From: Sphingomonas sp. LHG3406-1
Lineage (GTDB): Bacteria; Pseudomonadota; Alphaproteobacteria; Sphingomonadales; Sphingomonadaceae
Reading direction: 5' to 3'
NCBI RefSeq assembly: GCF_029637485.1
Contig: NZ_CP069128.1
Span: forward strand, 558,001 to 622,000
DNA length: 64,000 nucleotides
Both the position numbers and the translations under genes were made by a program. A model generated the notes under the pieces. That model saw only the letters and a program-made list of their open reading frames with translations. It was not told the DNA's origin and searched no databases. This document shows, one piece after another, positions 34,992 to 44,169 of the stretch; position 1 is the stretch's first letter, and each line of letters begins with the position of its first letter.

Positions 34992-36413
34992 ATGCGTATC
35001 CTTCTCGCCAGCCTCCTGGCCGCCGCCGCCCTTCCCGCCCTTGCCCAGACCGCGCCGCCGCCGCCGCCGCAGCCGAGCGCGGCCGAGCAGGCGTATGACA
35101 CGACCCTCGTCGCGCGCCTTCGTGACGCGGCGCTGTCGGACAGCATGGCCTGGGAGATCACCGAAGGCCTGACCACCGAGGTCGGCCAGCGCCTTGCCGG
35201 GACCGAGGCCGAAGCGCGGGCGCGGGCCTGGTCGGTGAAGCGCCTCACCGCCATGGGCTTTGCCAACGTGCGGGTGGAGGAATTCGCCATGCCAGTGTGG
35301 GAGCGCGGGCGCGAGGCGGCCGAGCTGCTCGGCCCCTATCCGCAGAAGCTGGTCGTCGCGGCGCTCGGCAACAGCGCCTCGACCCCGGCAGGCGGCGTGA
35401 CGGCTGAGGTCATCTCCTTCCCCGACGTCGCCGCGCTGGCGGCTGCACCGGCCGAGCAGGTGCGCGGCAAGATCGTCTACATCGGCCACGCCATGCCGCG
35501 AACCGAAGACGGCAGCGGCTATGGCGTGTTCGGCGCACCGCGCCGCCAGGGGCCGACCCTTGCCTCGCAGAAGGGCGCGCTGGCGATCGTCATCCGTTCG
35601 ATCGGCACCGACCGCGAGCATCGCAATCCCCACACCGGGGTGATGAACTTCGCCGAGGGCGCGACCCCGATCCCGGCGGGCGCCCTTTCCAACCCCGACG
35701 CCGACCAGATCGAACGCATCCTTGCGCGCGGTCAACGGCCGACGCTGCGCCTGACGCTCGAATCGCGCGTGACGCAGGGCCGTTCGGGCAATGTCATCGC
35801 CGAAGTGACGGGACGCGATCCGAACGCTGCTCCAGTGCTCGTCTCCTGCCACCTCGACAGCTGGGATCTCGGCACTGGTGCTTTCGACGATGCCGCGGGC
35901 TGCGGGATCGTCGCCGCCGCGGCCAAGCGGATCATGGAGGCTGGCACCCCTGCCCGCCCGATCCGCATCGTCTGGTTCGGCGCCGAGGAGGTCGGCCTGT
36001 TCGGCGGTCTCGATTATCGAGCGCGGCATGGCAAGGAGCCGCATCACGCACTGATGGAGAGCGACTTTGGTGCCGACCGCGTGTGGAAGGTCGACAGCCG
36101 ACTCGGGGCCGAGCGGGCGATCGAGGCGCGCCGGCTGCAGCGCGTGCTCCAGCCGCTCGGCATCGTCCCCGGCAGCCTGACCGAGACGGACGGGCCCGAC
36201 ATCGGCCCGATGCTCGCCGACGGGCTCCCCGGCGCATCGCTGCAGCAGGACGGCACGCGTTATTTCGACATCCATCACACGCCTGACGACACGCTGGCGA
36301 TGGTCGATCGCAAGCAGCTGCAGCAGAATGTCGCGGCCTGGACCGCCTCGCTGGCGGTGCTGGCGGGACCCGTCGAGCAGCGGCCGGCGGCGCCGCGGAG
36401 GAGAAGGCGGTGA
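34992..36413 (+). CDS. M28-family zinc peptidase, secreted
   Basis: 473 residues. Signal peptide ending in ALPALAQ (residues 1-19), a Pro-rich linker, a PA-like domain at about 130-240, then the zinc peptidase domain: SCHLDSWDLGTGAFDDAAG (His and Asp ligands), GAEEVGLFGG (catalytic Glu pair), ESDFGAD and FDIHHTPDDT (last His ligand). Likely a periplasmic aminopeptidase or carboxypeptidase of the glutamate carboxypeptidase/QC-like group. The C-terminus ends in five arginines; its stop overlaps the first lipoprotein gene (GTGA). Confidence 0.92.
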   Translation: MRILLASLLAAAALPALAQTAPPPPPQPSAAEQAYDTTLVARLRDAALSDSMAWEITEGLTTEVGQRLAGTEAEARARAWSVKRLTAMGFANVRVEEFAMPVWERGREAAELLGPYPQKLVVAALGNSASTPAGGVTAEVISFPDVAALAAAPAEQVRGKIVYIGHAMPRTEDGSGYGVFGAPRRQGPTLASQKGALAIVIRSIGTDREHRNPHTGVMNFAEGATPIPAGALSNPDADQIERILARGQRPTLRLTLESRVTQGRSGNVIAEVTGRDPNAAPVLVSCHLDSWDLGTGAFDDAAGCGIVAAAAKRIMEAGTPARPIRIVWFGAEEVGLFGGLDYRARHGKEPHHALMESDFGADRVWKVDSRLGAERAIEARRLQRVLQPLGIVPGSLTETDGPDIGPMLADGLPGASLQQDGTRYFDIHHTPDDTLAMVDRKQLQQNVAAWTASLAVLAGPVEQRPAAPRRRRR

Positions 36414-36631
36414 TCCGCTCCGGCTCCCTGCTGGCGGGGCTGCTCCTGGCTGCCTGCTCGGGCGGCAGCGACAGCCAGGACATCCCGCCGCTGCCGGAGC
36501 AGACCGCCGAAACCGCCAATGCCCTGATGGCCGAGGCGGAAAGCGCATCTGCCAATGCCGCCTCACGCGCGGAAACCGCGCCGCCTTCCAATGGTTCTGA
36601 TGGCGAAACCGTCAATGAGGTGACGCCATGA
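36410..36631 (+). CDS. Small lipoprotein 1
   Basis: 73 residues, GTG start overlapping the peptidase stop. Signal peptide with lipobox LLAACSGG (Cys at residue 16), followed by a short, Ser/Ala/Glu-rich, probably disordered mature part. Outer-membrane or inner-membrane anchored; function unknown. The stop overlaps the ATG of the second lipoprotein gene by 4 bases, so the three genes are coupled. Confidence 0.75.
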   Translation: MIRSGSLLAGLLLAACSGGSDSQDIPPLPEQTAETANALMAEAESASANAASRAETAPPSNGSDGETVNEVTP

Positions 36632-36957
36632 ACCGACTGCCCCTGCTGATCGCCCTGCCGTTCGCGCTCGCCGCCTGCAACGTCGAACGCGACGCCGCCA
36701 ACGACACGACCGCCATCAGCGTCAACGACCAGAAGGTCGAAGGCGCGGTCGACCAGGCCGGCGCCGTGCTGGAGAATGCCGGCGACGAGCTCGAGCAGGC
36801 GGCGGACAGGGCTGCGCCGGCGATCGAGGACGCGGCGCGCGACGTCGGCAATGCGGCCGAGCAGGCCGGCGAGACGATCGAGGCCGGTGCGGAGGGCGCC
36901 GCGCGCGGCGTTCGCGAAGAAACCCGCGACAACCCGCCTCCCGCCGACAATCGCTAA
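36628..36957 (+). CDS. Small lipoprotein 2, Ala-rich coiled coil
   Basis: 109 residues. Lipobox ALAACNV (Cys at residue 17), then a long Ala/Glu/Asp-rich amphipathic helix (AGAVLENAGDELEQAADRAA; AARDVGNAAEQAGETIEAGA) resembling the repetitive helices of Lpp- or YtxH-like envelope proteins. It is followed by a tRNA gene on the other strand. Together with lipoprotein 1 and the M28 peptidase it forms a small envelope operon. Confidence 0.75.
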   Translation: MNRLPLLIALPFALAACNVERDAANDTTAISVNDQKVEGAVDQAGAVLENAGDELEQAADRAAPAIEDAARDVGNAAEQAGETIEAGAEGAARGVREETRDNPPPADNR

Positions 36958-36975
36958 GCGGAAGGCGGCAAGCGG

Positions 36976-37048
36976 TAGGCCCGGAGGGACTCGAACCCCC
37001 ATCGAAGCCGTTATGAGCGGCTGGCTTTGACCATTAAGCTACGGGCCC
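36976..37048 (-). tRNA. tRNA with CAT anticodon (elongator Met or lysidine-modified Ile2)
   Basis: On the minus strand: acceptor GGGCCCG, anticodon arm AGCCG-CTCATAA-CGGCT, T arm GGGGG-TTCGAGT-CCCTC, acceptor 3' side CGGGCCT and discriminator A. CCA is not encoded (CCG follows). The first acceptor pair is G1-U72. CAT is shared by Met and by Ile2 tRNAs, and I cannot decide between them; an intact G1 excludes the bacterial initiator, which has an unpaired C1-A72. Confidence 0.85.
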
Positions 37049-37107
37049 GCGAAGCGCCTTAAAGGCTGGTAGCGTCAGCGCCAAGCACCTGCTAGGCGCC
37101 ATTTCGT

Positions 37108-37184
<77 letters not shown>

Positions 37185-37194
37185 GCCCCTTCCG

Positions 37195-38556
37195 TCACCC
37201 TACTAGCGGGAGCAGCAGGACCAGCCGGTCGGTGCCGATGTCGAGGCGGCCGCCGACCATCGTGGAGAGGCCCTGGACCAGACGCAGCCCGAAGCGGGTG
37301 CCGGCCTGTCCGCGATCGTCGAGGAGGCGGCGCTCGCTGAGCCCGTGGAGCGCGCTCGGCCGGTCGATGCCGAGCGCAAGACTGCCACCAAGCCGGTCGA
37401 CCACCATCATGAGCCGCTCTTCGCCGACCGCCGGGTCGAGCATTGCGACACCGAACTGGCGCACGAGACGCTCGGCGAGTTGAGGCGGAAGTGCGAGATT
37501 GGCCTGGCCGGCACGATCCTCGACCGTGAGGCGGATCGAACGAGCGTCCGCTTCCCTGGCGAGTTCGGCAATGACCGGACGCAAGGCATCGAGTGGCGCA
37601 ATGGCCTCACCCTGCAGCCGCCCCGAACGAAGGCGCGCTGCAAGATCGAGATTGTCGACCGCGTCAGCGAGGCGCCGGGCCTGGCGGACGATCCCCGAGG
37701 CGCGCTCGCGGTAGGCGCGGTGGGCGGGGCCGAGATACTGGCCTTCGATGATCTCGCCGAAGCCGATAATGGCGTTCAGGGGCGTCCGCAGCTCGTGCAT
37801 CAGCTCGCGCAGGTCGTCGTCGGGCGGGAGCGTCGGCGCGGCCTGCTCCGCTTGCGGCTCGGCGCCCTCGCGGCGGGCGATGCCGCGGTAGCCGGCGAAG
37901 CGGCCGGTGTCGGCAAAAAAAGCCGGCGTTCCGCTCCAGCGCCATTCCCCGGCGACCAGGCCTTCCTCGGCGAGGACCAGGGGCTCGTCGGCGAAGGGCA
38001 GGCGTGCGGCGAAGCGGCCGGAGAAGGGCTCGATCAGGCTCCGTCCGATCAGTGCCGCGCGCGGCGCACCCTCGACCCAGTCGATGTCGCCAGTCGGGCC
38101 GCACTCCCAGCGGAACAGGCCGATCGATGGCGGCGGCGGCCATACCGCTGCAGCTTCTTCGACCATCGCGGCCGGCGCTATGTCGGCCCGGCCCGGCTCG
38201 GGCGCGTCCGGTGCGTGAAGCGAGCCGAGCAAGGGAACAACGTCGTCGGCCGCGACGGCGCGAACGGCGCTCCAGCCAGCCGCATCGAGATCGGCGGCGG
38301 TGACGAGGGCGGCGGAGGCGGCGGCGCCCCTCGCCGCGAACAAGGCGACCAGCTCGGCCGGGACCGAGCGGCCGGCAATGGCGCGGGCGGTGGCGGCGAG
38401 GAGGTCGGCGGGAATCTCCTTCATCAACCGGGCGATCCGCTCCAGCGCGGCATCGCGGATGGCGGGACTGACGTCATTGCCGCGCGCGACCAGCTCGACC
38501 AGTTGACGCCACTGCACGGCCCGGCCACGCGCATCGGCGGCAGGCTGGTCGAGCAC
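37195..38556 (-). CDS. Histidine kinase-like protein with degenerate ATP-binding domain
   Basis: 453 residues, GTG start (38556 is the only start codon in the frame after the last stop). The N-terminal 100 residues are helical ([20 protein letters not shown]). A PAS-like segment lies around 145-228 ([18 protein letters not shown] ... [21 protein letters not shown]). The HisKA phosphoacceptor is intact: [18 protein letters not shown], His254. The ATPase part lacks the N-box asparagine and the DxGxG motif but keeps a G2-like [12 protein letters not shown] and GGRL. It may be a phosphotransfer or pseudokinase protein. No response regulator is adjacent. Confidence 0.82.
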   Translation of the reverse strand: MLDQPAADARGRAVQWRQLVELVARGNDVSPAIRDAALERIARLMKEIPADLLAATARAIAGRSVPAELVALFAARGAAASAALVTAADLDAAGWSAVRAVAADDVVPLLGSLHAPDAPEPGRADIAPAAMVEEAAAVWPPPPSIGLFRWECGPTGDIDWVEGAPRAALIGRSLIEPFSGRFAARLPFADEPLVLAEEGLVAGEWRWSGTPAFFADTGRFAGYRGIARREGAEPQAEQAAPTLPPDDDLRELMHELRTPLNAIIGFGEIIEGQYLGPAHRAYRERASGIVRQARRLADAVDNLDLAARLRSGRLQGEAIAPLDALRPVIAELAREADARSIRLTVEDRAGQANLALPPQLAERLVRQFGVAMLDPAVGEERLMMVVDRLGGSLALGIDRPSALHGLSERRLLDDRGQAGTRFGLRLVQGLSTMVGGRLDIGTDRLVLLLPLVG

Positions 38557-38721
38557 GGTCGCAAGGCGGTCGTCGAAACGGATGGATCAGGTCTTTCGCG
38601 CGCAAGTGAACACGGGAATGGCAGATGGACCCTCGTTAACGCAGCGGGAAGCCTTTTGCTGTTAAGCTTCCCATAACGGGACGCAGGTGGCGTGTCTTTC
38701 CGATCGAAAGGTGCAAAGGAG

Positions 38722-38738
38722 CACTGCTTTCGCAGGTG
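38722..38738. repeat. Short CTGC-TTTC-GCAG hairpin upstream of the VWA gene
   Basis: CACTGC and GCAGGTG around TTTC, 24 bases before the VWA start. It shares the core of the repeats at 10210 and 13786. The rest of the 206-base gap (38557-38762) shows two GTTAA boxes but no gene. Confidence 0.4.
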
Positions 38739-38762
38739 AACATGTTCGGCTAACCCGCACCG

Positions 38763-39938
38763 ATGTTCATTTCCTTCGTGGAGGCGCTGCGGCGCGGCGG
38801 GATCCCGGCGAGCCTCAAGGAGCACCTGCTCCTCTTGGAAGCGCTCGACGCCGAGGTGATCGAACGCAGCCCCGAGCAATTCTACTATCTCGCGCGCGCG
38901 GTCTTCGTCCACGACGAGACCAAGCTCGACCGCTTCGACCGGATCTTCGGTGAAGTGTTCAAGGGGCTGGTGGGCGAGCCCGGCGAGGAAGCGGCCATTC
39001 CCGAGGAATGGCTTCGGCTGGTTGCGGAGAAATATCTCAGCCCGGAGGAGATGGAGAAGATCAAGTCCCTCGGATCGTGGGACGAGATCATGGAGACGCT
39101 GAAGAAGCGCCTCGAAGAACAGCAGGGCCGGCACGAGGGCGGGTCCAAGTGGATCGGCACCGGCGGCACCTCCCCCTTCGGCCACGGCGGCTACAATCCG
39201 GAAGGGGTCCGCATTGGCGGCCCGGGCAAGCATGGCCGCGCGATCAAGGTGTGGGAGAAACGCGAGTTCCAGGACCTCGACGACCGGCGGGAGATCGGCA
39301 CCAGGGCGATCAAGGTCGCGCTTCGGCGACTGCGCCGCTTCGCCCGGGAAGGCGCGGCGGACGAGCTCGACCTCGACGGTACGATCGACGGCACGGCGCG
39401 GCGCGGCTGGCTCGACGTGCGCATGCGGCCGGAGCGGCACAATGCCGTGAAGCTTCTGCTCTTCCTCGACATCGGCGGGTCGATGGACGGGCATGTTCGC
39501 CTCGTCGAGGAGCTGTTCAGCGCCTGCCGCAGCGAGTTCAAGCACCTGGAGCATTATTACTTCCACAATTGCATCTACGAGGGCGTGTGGAAGGAGAACC
39601 GCCGGCGCTGGAGCGAGCGGACGAACACCTGGGACATCCTCCACAAGTTCGGCTCCGATCATAAGCTGGTGATCGTCGGCGACGCGGCGATGAGCCCCTA
39701 TGAGGTAAGCCATCCGGGCGGCTCGATCGAACATATGAACGAGGAAGCCGGCTCGGTCTGGCTGAAGCGGCTGACCGGCACCTATGCCAGCGCGGCGTGG
39801 ATCAACCCGGTGCCGGAGGCCTATTGGGGCCATAGCGCGTCTACCGCCATGATCCGCCAGCTGATCGACGACCGCATGTATCCGCTGACGCTCAAGGGGC
39901 TGGAGGATGCGACGAGGGCGCTCAGCCGGAAGACGTAG
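38763..39938 (+). CDS. CoxE-like VWA-domain protein
   Basis: 391 residues. The N-terminal part (about 1-130) is helical and charged; a Gly-rich linker (GTGGTSPFGHGGYNPEG) leads into the VWA domain starting near residue 220. The metal-ion (MIDAS) motif is DIGGSMDGH, an Asp-x-Gly-x-Ser variant of DxSxS. WKENRRRWSERTNTWDI and LVIVGDAAMSPYEV are family segments. CoxE-type VWA proteins usually work with a MoxR/CoxD AAA+ ATPase to mature enzymes or membrane complexes; that ATPase gene is not next to it here. Confidence 0.87.
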   Translation: MFISFVEALRRGGIPASLKEHLLLLEALDAEVIERSPEQFYYLARAVFVHDETKLDRFDRIFGEVFKGLVGEPGEEAAIPEEWLRLVAEKYLSPEEMEKIKSLGSWDEIMETLKKRLEEQQGRHEGGSKWIGTGGTSPFGHGGYNPEGVRIGGPGKHGRAIKVWEKREFQDLDDRREIGTRAIKVALRRLRRFAREGAADELDLDGTIDGTARRGWLDVRMRPERHNAVKLLLFLDIGGSMDGHVRLVEELFSACRSEFKHLEHYYFHNCIYEGVWKENRRRWSERTNTWDILHKFGSDHKLVIVGDAAMSPYEVSHPGGSIEHMNEEAGSVWLKRLTGTYASAAWINPVPEAYWGHSASTAMIRQLIDDRMYPLTLKGLEDATRALSRKT

Positions 39939-39944
39939 CGGCCG

Positions 39945-41138
39945 TCAGCCCTGCTGGGGCCGAGCCACTCCGGACTTGTGCACGAGGGCAAGCAGCCGGT
40001 GTTGCGACTCCTCGTTTAGCCACGGGAAGCGGGCGGGGAGATGCTCGGCGGCGAAGGCCGGCTGGGCGATGATCCACCCGAGCTCCTCCTCGAACGGACC
40101 CGCGTCATGGCCGCCCTCGGCCGTGGCGAGCAGGAGCTGATCTCCGTCGCGGACGAGTTCGGCCTGCCTGTCGGTCCGAAGCCACATGTCGAGCCGCGGC
40201 GTTTTCGGCAAAAAGGGGCGATGGGCGCGCGGCGCAAGGCGGCGCTGCCGCGCGCGGATCTGGTCGCGCAGGCGTGGCGACCGGACCAGGCCGGCGATCG
40301 CGTCCGCCAGCCTGGCGAGCCGGTCGTCGAGCGCAGCGGGGTCCTCCCGCCCATCGGGTAGATAGGCCCGGATCTCCGGCAGTTCGCGGGCGAGAAGCTG
40401 AAGCTCCTGAATCACCGCCATGCCGTGCAACGGCGCGAGGCCGAAGGTGAGGTGAAGCGAGGCCGAACTGCTCGCCAGCGCATCATGGTAGAATCCGCGC
40501 GGAATGTAGAGCAGGTCGCCGGGCTCGGTCCGGACCTGCATCAGCACCGGTCCCTTGATCTTGTCGATCAGCGCCTGCGCGCCGGGACCCTGGATCTGCT
40601 CGATCGGATCGAGCGCGCGATTGACGTAGATCCGCCATTCCTTGGTGCCGTGCAGCTGCATGGCGAAGACGTCGTGGAGGTCGCAGTGACTGGCGAAGGC
40701 CTGCACGCCCTCAAAGGAACAATAGGCATTGGCCTCGACATGGCCGGCGAAGGCTTCGCCCAGCACCCGCGCCGCCTCGCCCGCGCCGGGGCTCAGCTCC
40801 TCGACCTGGTTGGCGACGAGGCTGGCTCCGAGGCCCAGCATCACCTCGACTTCGGCGGCGTTGGCAAAGGATTGGCCGTCCGCCCTCTCATGCAGGTAGA
40901 AACCGGGTTTGACGGGGGCGCTGTTAATGATCAGCTTGAGCCGCTGCGGCGTCCACACGCCGTGCATCGCCAGCAGGCGGTTGAGCTCGTCGAAACCGAA
41001 GATCGAGGCCCTGACATGGTCGGCGCCTCCCTTGAGGTGAAGCGGCTTGCGGCCGAAGTGATCGCGTCGGAAGGCGTCGGGATCGACCGGCGCAAGCAGC
41101 GCCGCGAGATCGAGGCGCCCGTTCAGTAGAGCCGGCAC
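39945..41138 (-). CDS. JmjC-type cupin (ribosomal oxygenase-like)
   Basis: 397 residues from the GTG at 41138, which has a strong GGAGGTGGA just upstream; an ATG at 41159 lacks one. Cupin/JmjC fold of the YcfD/ROX group: the iron-binding HxD is His-Cys-Asp in SHCDLHDVFAMQLHG, followed by KEWRIY, PGDLLYIPRGFYHDAL and the second histidine in SLHLTFGL. These 2-oxoglutarate/Fe(II) enzymes hydroxylate residues in ribosomal proteins or translation factors. A C-terminal winged-helix-like half follows. The start overlaps the NamZ gene 3' end. Confidence 0.88.
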   Translation of the reverse strand: MPALLNGRLDLAALLAPVDPDAFRRDHFGRKPLHLKGGADHVRASIFGFDELNRLLAMHGVWTPQRLKLIINSAPVKPGFYLHERADGQSFANAAEVEVMLGLGASLVANQVEELSPGAGEAARVLGEAFAGHVEANAYCSFEGVQAFASHCDLHDVFAMQLHGTKEWRIYVNRALDPIEQIQGPGAQALIDKIKGPVLMQVRTEPGDLLYIPRGFYHDALASSSASLHLTFGLAPLHGMAVIQELQLLARELPEIRAYLPDGREDPAALDDRLARLADAIAGLVRSPRLRDQIRARQRRLAPRAHRPFLPKTPRLDMWLRTDRQAELVRDGDQLLLATAEGGHDAGPFEEELGWIIAQPAFAAEHLPARFPWLNEESQHRLLALVHKSGVARPQQG

Positions 41139-42322
41139 GACTCCACCTCCGCGGTCCATCGATCCTCGTCCGCACCCGCGCGGGCATCAAGGTCCTCCGC
41201 CTCCGCCTGCGGATCATCGACCCACTGGCGCAGCGCTGGCCCGCCGTTGATGACGTCGATGGCGAGCTTGTCGAACTCATATTCGTACGGGAAGTCGCGC
41301 CACAGATCATAGTCGGGCCGAAGGTTGCGGATCGCCTTGAAGGCGAGCGCCTGAAGCCGCCACGGGTGGAAGGCATGATGGTCGTAGGCCGGCCCCTCGG
41401 CATGAATGAACAGGCCCGAGCAGAGCAATCCCGAATGCTTATGGAAGGTCGGCTCGACGAAAATCTCGCGCAGGGTGCAGCCGTGGAGCCAGTGGGGCGC
41501 GAGGCGCTGCATCTCCGCATGGATGGCGCGGGCGTCAAGGCCGGGGGCGGCGAACAGCTCGAGCGCGCGGGTGGTGCCCCTGCCCTCGCTCAGCGTGGTA
41601 CCTTCGAGCATGACCGTGCCGGCATAGGCGCGCGCCATGTTGAGGGTGGCGGCATTGGGCGACGGATTGATCCAGATCCGGTCGGTCGGCCAGCCAAAGC
41701 CCGGGGCGGCCTCGGGCTGCCAGCCCTCCATCGCGATCACGCGATAGGCGACGTTGAGGTCGAAGTGGCGGATGAACCAGTGGCCCATCTCGCCCATGGT
41801 GAGGCCGTGGCGCATCGGCATCGGGCCGGCGCCGACGAAGCTTTCCCAGCCGGGCTCGAGCAAGGTGCCCTCGACCGGGCGGCCGGCAGGGTTGGGGCGG
41901 TCAAGCACCCAGACTTCCTTGCCCTGCGCGGCGGCGGCCTCGAGCAGGTAGAGAAGCGTGGTGACGAACGTGTAGATGCGACATCCGAGGTCCTGCAGGT
42001 CGAACAGGAAGACGTCGGCGGCGCTCATCATCTGGCCGCTCGGGCGGCGGACTTCGCCGTAGAGGCTGAAGACGGGGATGCCGAGGCGCGGGTCGGTCTC
42101 GTCCGCCGTCTCGACCATATTGTCCTGCTTGTCGCCCTTCAGCCCGTGCTGAGGACCGAAGGCGGCGGTCACGTTGAGCCCGGCGGCGATCAACGCATCG
42201 ATGCTGTGGGTGAGGTCTGCCGTGACCGAGGCGGGATGGCCGACGAGGGCGATGCGGCGGCCCTCCAGCGGCTTGCGCAGAGAAGGGTCGGCGAGAAGGC
42301 GGTCGATACCGAACAGGGTCAT
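41123..42322 (-). CDS. namZ: Exo-beta-N-acetylmuramidase (DUF1343/NamZ)
   Basis: 399 residues, no obvious signal peptide. DUF1343/GH171 family: GRRIALVGHPASV, TAAFGPQHGLKGDKQDNM, FSLYGEVRRP, FDLQDLGCRIYTF and WVLDRPNPAGR are family signatures; ALELFAAPGLDA and EGTTLSEGRGTTR follow in the second half. NamZ releases MurNAc from the non-reducing end of muropeptide-derived chains, so the protein probably participates in cell-wall recycling. Overlaps the oxygenase gene by 16 bases and is 9 bases downstream of the DOMON-like gene. Confidence 0.9.
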   Translation of the reverse strand: MTLFGIDRLLADPSLRKPLEGRRIALVGHPASVTADLTHSIDALIAAGLNVTAAFGPQHGLKGDKQDNMVETADETDPRLGIPVFSLYGEVRRPSGQMMSAADVFLFDLQDLGCRIYTFVTTLLYLLEAAAAQGKEVWVLDRPNPAGRPVEGTLLEPGWESFVGAGPMPMRHGLTMGEMGHWFIRHFDLNVAYRVIAMEGWQPEAAPGFGWPTDRIWINPSPNAATLNMARAYAGTVMLEGTTLSEGRGTTRALELFAAPGLDARAIHAEMQRLAPHWLHGCTLREIFVEPTFHKHSGLLCSGLFIHAEGPAYDHHAFHPWRLQALAFKAIRNLRPDYDLWRDFPYEYEFDKLAIDVINGGPALRQWVDDPQAEAEDLDARAGADEDRWTAEVESCRLY

Positions 42323-42331
42323 GGCTTCGCT

Positions 42332-42868
42332 CTACGCCAGTCGCGCAACGAAGCAATCGGGATGGTGGAAGTCGGGCTCCGGCCTCGGGTGGTGGAGCGC
42401 CCAGAAGCTGCGGCGGCCGTCCTTCTCCTCGACCACGGCGCTGAGGGCGATGGTGAAACGGGCGTCGGCGGGAATGGAAAGGGTCGCGCCAAGGCCCCAC
42501 CAGGTGAGATTGTCCTCGACGCGGATGTATGGCGGCGCGGCGATTTCGGCGAGGCTCATGCCCTCGCGCTCGGCTTCGAAGTCATAAGCGGCCCAGTCGC
42601 CAGAGGGGGCGAAATTCCATTCTTGATAAGCCACTTGCTCTTGTTCCTTGAGGAAGATTTCGAAGCAGGTGGAGCGCCACAGATTGTCCCTTCGTTGCGG
42701 TTCCGGCGTCGGATCCGGAACGAGGAAGCGGGCGATGGGCGCGCTAATTCCGTACCAGAGGTTGAGGGTCGCGGTGTCGCCGAAGGCGGCGGAGCGCTCG
42801 GCCGAGGCCCAGAGGGTGAAGGCCGGGCCGGGTACGGTGGTCGGATGCGGTTTGAGCTCGAAGCGCAT
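42332..42868 (-). CDS. DOMON-like domain protein
   Basis: 178 residues. Beta-sandwich type sequence with [21 protein letters not shown] and [22 protein letters not shown], matching the DOMON-like/CBM9-like proteins often found in sphingomonads next to NamZ-type genes. No signal peptide is obvious. Possibly sugar- or haem-binding; no catalytic residues identified. First gene of a minus-strand operon with the NamZ and oxygenase genes, divergent from tyrS with 65 bases between starts. Confidence 0.75.
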   Translation of the reverse strand: MRFELKPHPTTVPGPAFTLWASAERSAAFGDTATLNLWYGISAPIARFLVPDPTPEPQRRDNLWRSTCFEIFLKEQEQVAYQEWNFAPSGDWAAYDFEAEREGMSLAEIAAPPYIRVEDNLTWWGLGATLSIPADARFTIALSAVVEEKDGRRSFWALHHPRPEPDFHHPDCFVARLA

Positions 42869-42933
42869 GGGTGGGCAGCCTAGCAGCCCTCCCCCGCTTC
42901 CGCGAGACGCCCCCCTCGGCTAAGCGCGGCACC

Positions 42934-44169
42934 ATGGCGACCTATTCCTCCAATCTCCTGCGGCTCCTGTCCGAGCGCGGCTACATCCATCAGACGACCG
43001 ATGCCGAAGGGCTCGACGCCTTGGCCAGCAAGGAGGTCGTGACCGGCTATATCGGGTTCGACGCGACCGCGCCGAGCCTTCATGTCGGAAGCCTGGTGCA
43101 GATCATGATGCTTCGGCGGCTGCAGCAGGCGGGGCACAGGCCGATCGTGCTGATGGGCGGCGGGACCAGCAAGGTCGGCGATCCGAGCTTCAAGTCGGAG
43201 GAGCGCAAGCTGCTCGGCGAGGAGGATATCGCGGCCAACATCGCCGGCATCAGCCAGGTGTTCGCGCGCTTCCTCGCCTTTGGCGACGGGCCGACGGATG
43301 CCGTGCTGGTCGACAATTCGGACTGGCTCGACAAGCTCGAGTATCTGCCCTTCCTGCGCGAGGTCGGGCGGCATTTCTCGGTCAACCGGATGCTGACCTT
43401 CGACAGCGTGCAGCTTCGGCTGGAGCGCGAGCAGTCGCTGTCCTTCCTCGAATTCAACTACATGATCATGCAGGCCTACGACTTCCTCGAACTGTCGCGG
43501 CGGAACGGCTGCCGGCTGCAGATGGGCGGGTCGGACCAGTGGGGGAATATCGTCAACGGCGTGGAGCTGTGCCGGCGCGCCGACGGCACGGAAGTGTTCG
43601 CCGTCACCACGCCGCTGATCACCACGGCCGACGGCGGCAAGATGGGCAAGACGGCCAAGGGCGCGGTGTGGCTGAATTCGGAAGGACCTGAAGGTTACAG
43701 TCTAAGTCCCTATGATTACTGGCAGTTCTGGCGGAATGCCGCCGACGCGGACGTGGGCAGGTTCCTTCGGCTGTTCACCGATCTGCCACTCGACGAGATT
43801 GCTCGGCTCGAGGCGCTCGAAGGCGCGGAGATCAACGGCGCCAAGGTGGTGCTGGCGACCGAAGCGACGGCGCTGCTGCACGGGCGCGAAGCCGCGGACG
43901 CGGCAGCGGCCACCGCGGCCTCGACCTTCGCAGGCGGCGGCTCGGGCGAGGCGCTGCCGCAGGTTTCGACCGGCGGCGAGATCGGCGTGCTGGCGGCGCT
44001 GGTGGCGCTCGGCTTCTGTGCATCGAATGGCGAGGCCAAGCGCAAGGTGGCCGAGGGCGCGGTCAAGCTGGACGGCGAGCCTGTCAGCGATATTTCACTA
44101 GTTGTTCCCGTGTCTTCGGAGCGCAAGCTAAGCCTCGGCAAGAAGAGGCACGGGTTGCTTCTCCCCTAG
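42934..44169 (+). CDS. tyrS: Tyrosyl-tRNA synthetase
   Basis: 411 residues from the ATG at 42934 (the frame is open slightly further upstream). Class I synthetase: Tyr-binding [16 protein letters not shown] (HIGH as HVGS), [12 protein letters not shown], and the KMSKS loop as [11 protein letters not shown]. The C-terminal S4-like RNA-binding domain starts near residue 345 ([24 protein letters not shown]). Complete and well conserved. Its stop overlaps the convergent recG stop by 4 bases. Confidence 0.96.
   Translation: MATYSSNLLRLLSERGYIHQTTDAEGLDALASKEVVTGYIGFDATAPSLHVGSLVQIMMLRRLQQAGHRPIVLMGGGTSKVGDPSFKSEERKLLGEEDIAANIAGISQVFARFLAFGDGPTDAVLVDNSDWLDKLEYLPFLREVGRHFSVNRMLTFDSVQLRLEREQSLSFLEFNYMIMQAYDFLELSRRNGCRLQMGGSDQWGNIVNGVELCRRADGTEVFAVTTPLITTADGGKMGKTAKGAVWLNSEGPEGYSLSPYDYWQFWRNAADADVGRFLRLFTDLPLDEIARLEALEGAEINGAKVVLATEATALLHGREAADAAAATAASTFAGGGSGEALPQVSTGGEIGVLAALVALGFCASNGEAKRKVAEGAVKLDGEPVSDISLVVPVSSERKLSLGKKRHGLLLP

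Noticed and set aside
38630..38670. Two GTTAA boxes suggesting a CtrA site upstream of the VWA gene
   Set aside because: Spacing between the TTAA halves is about 23 bases instead of the expected 7.
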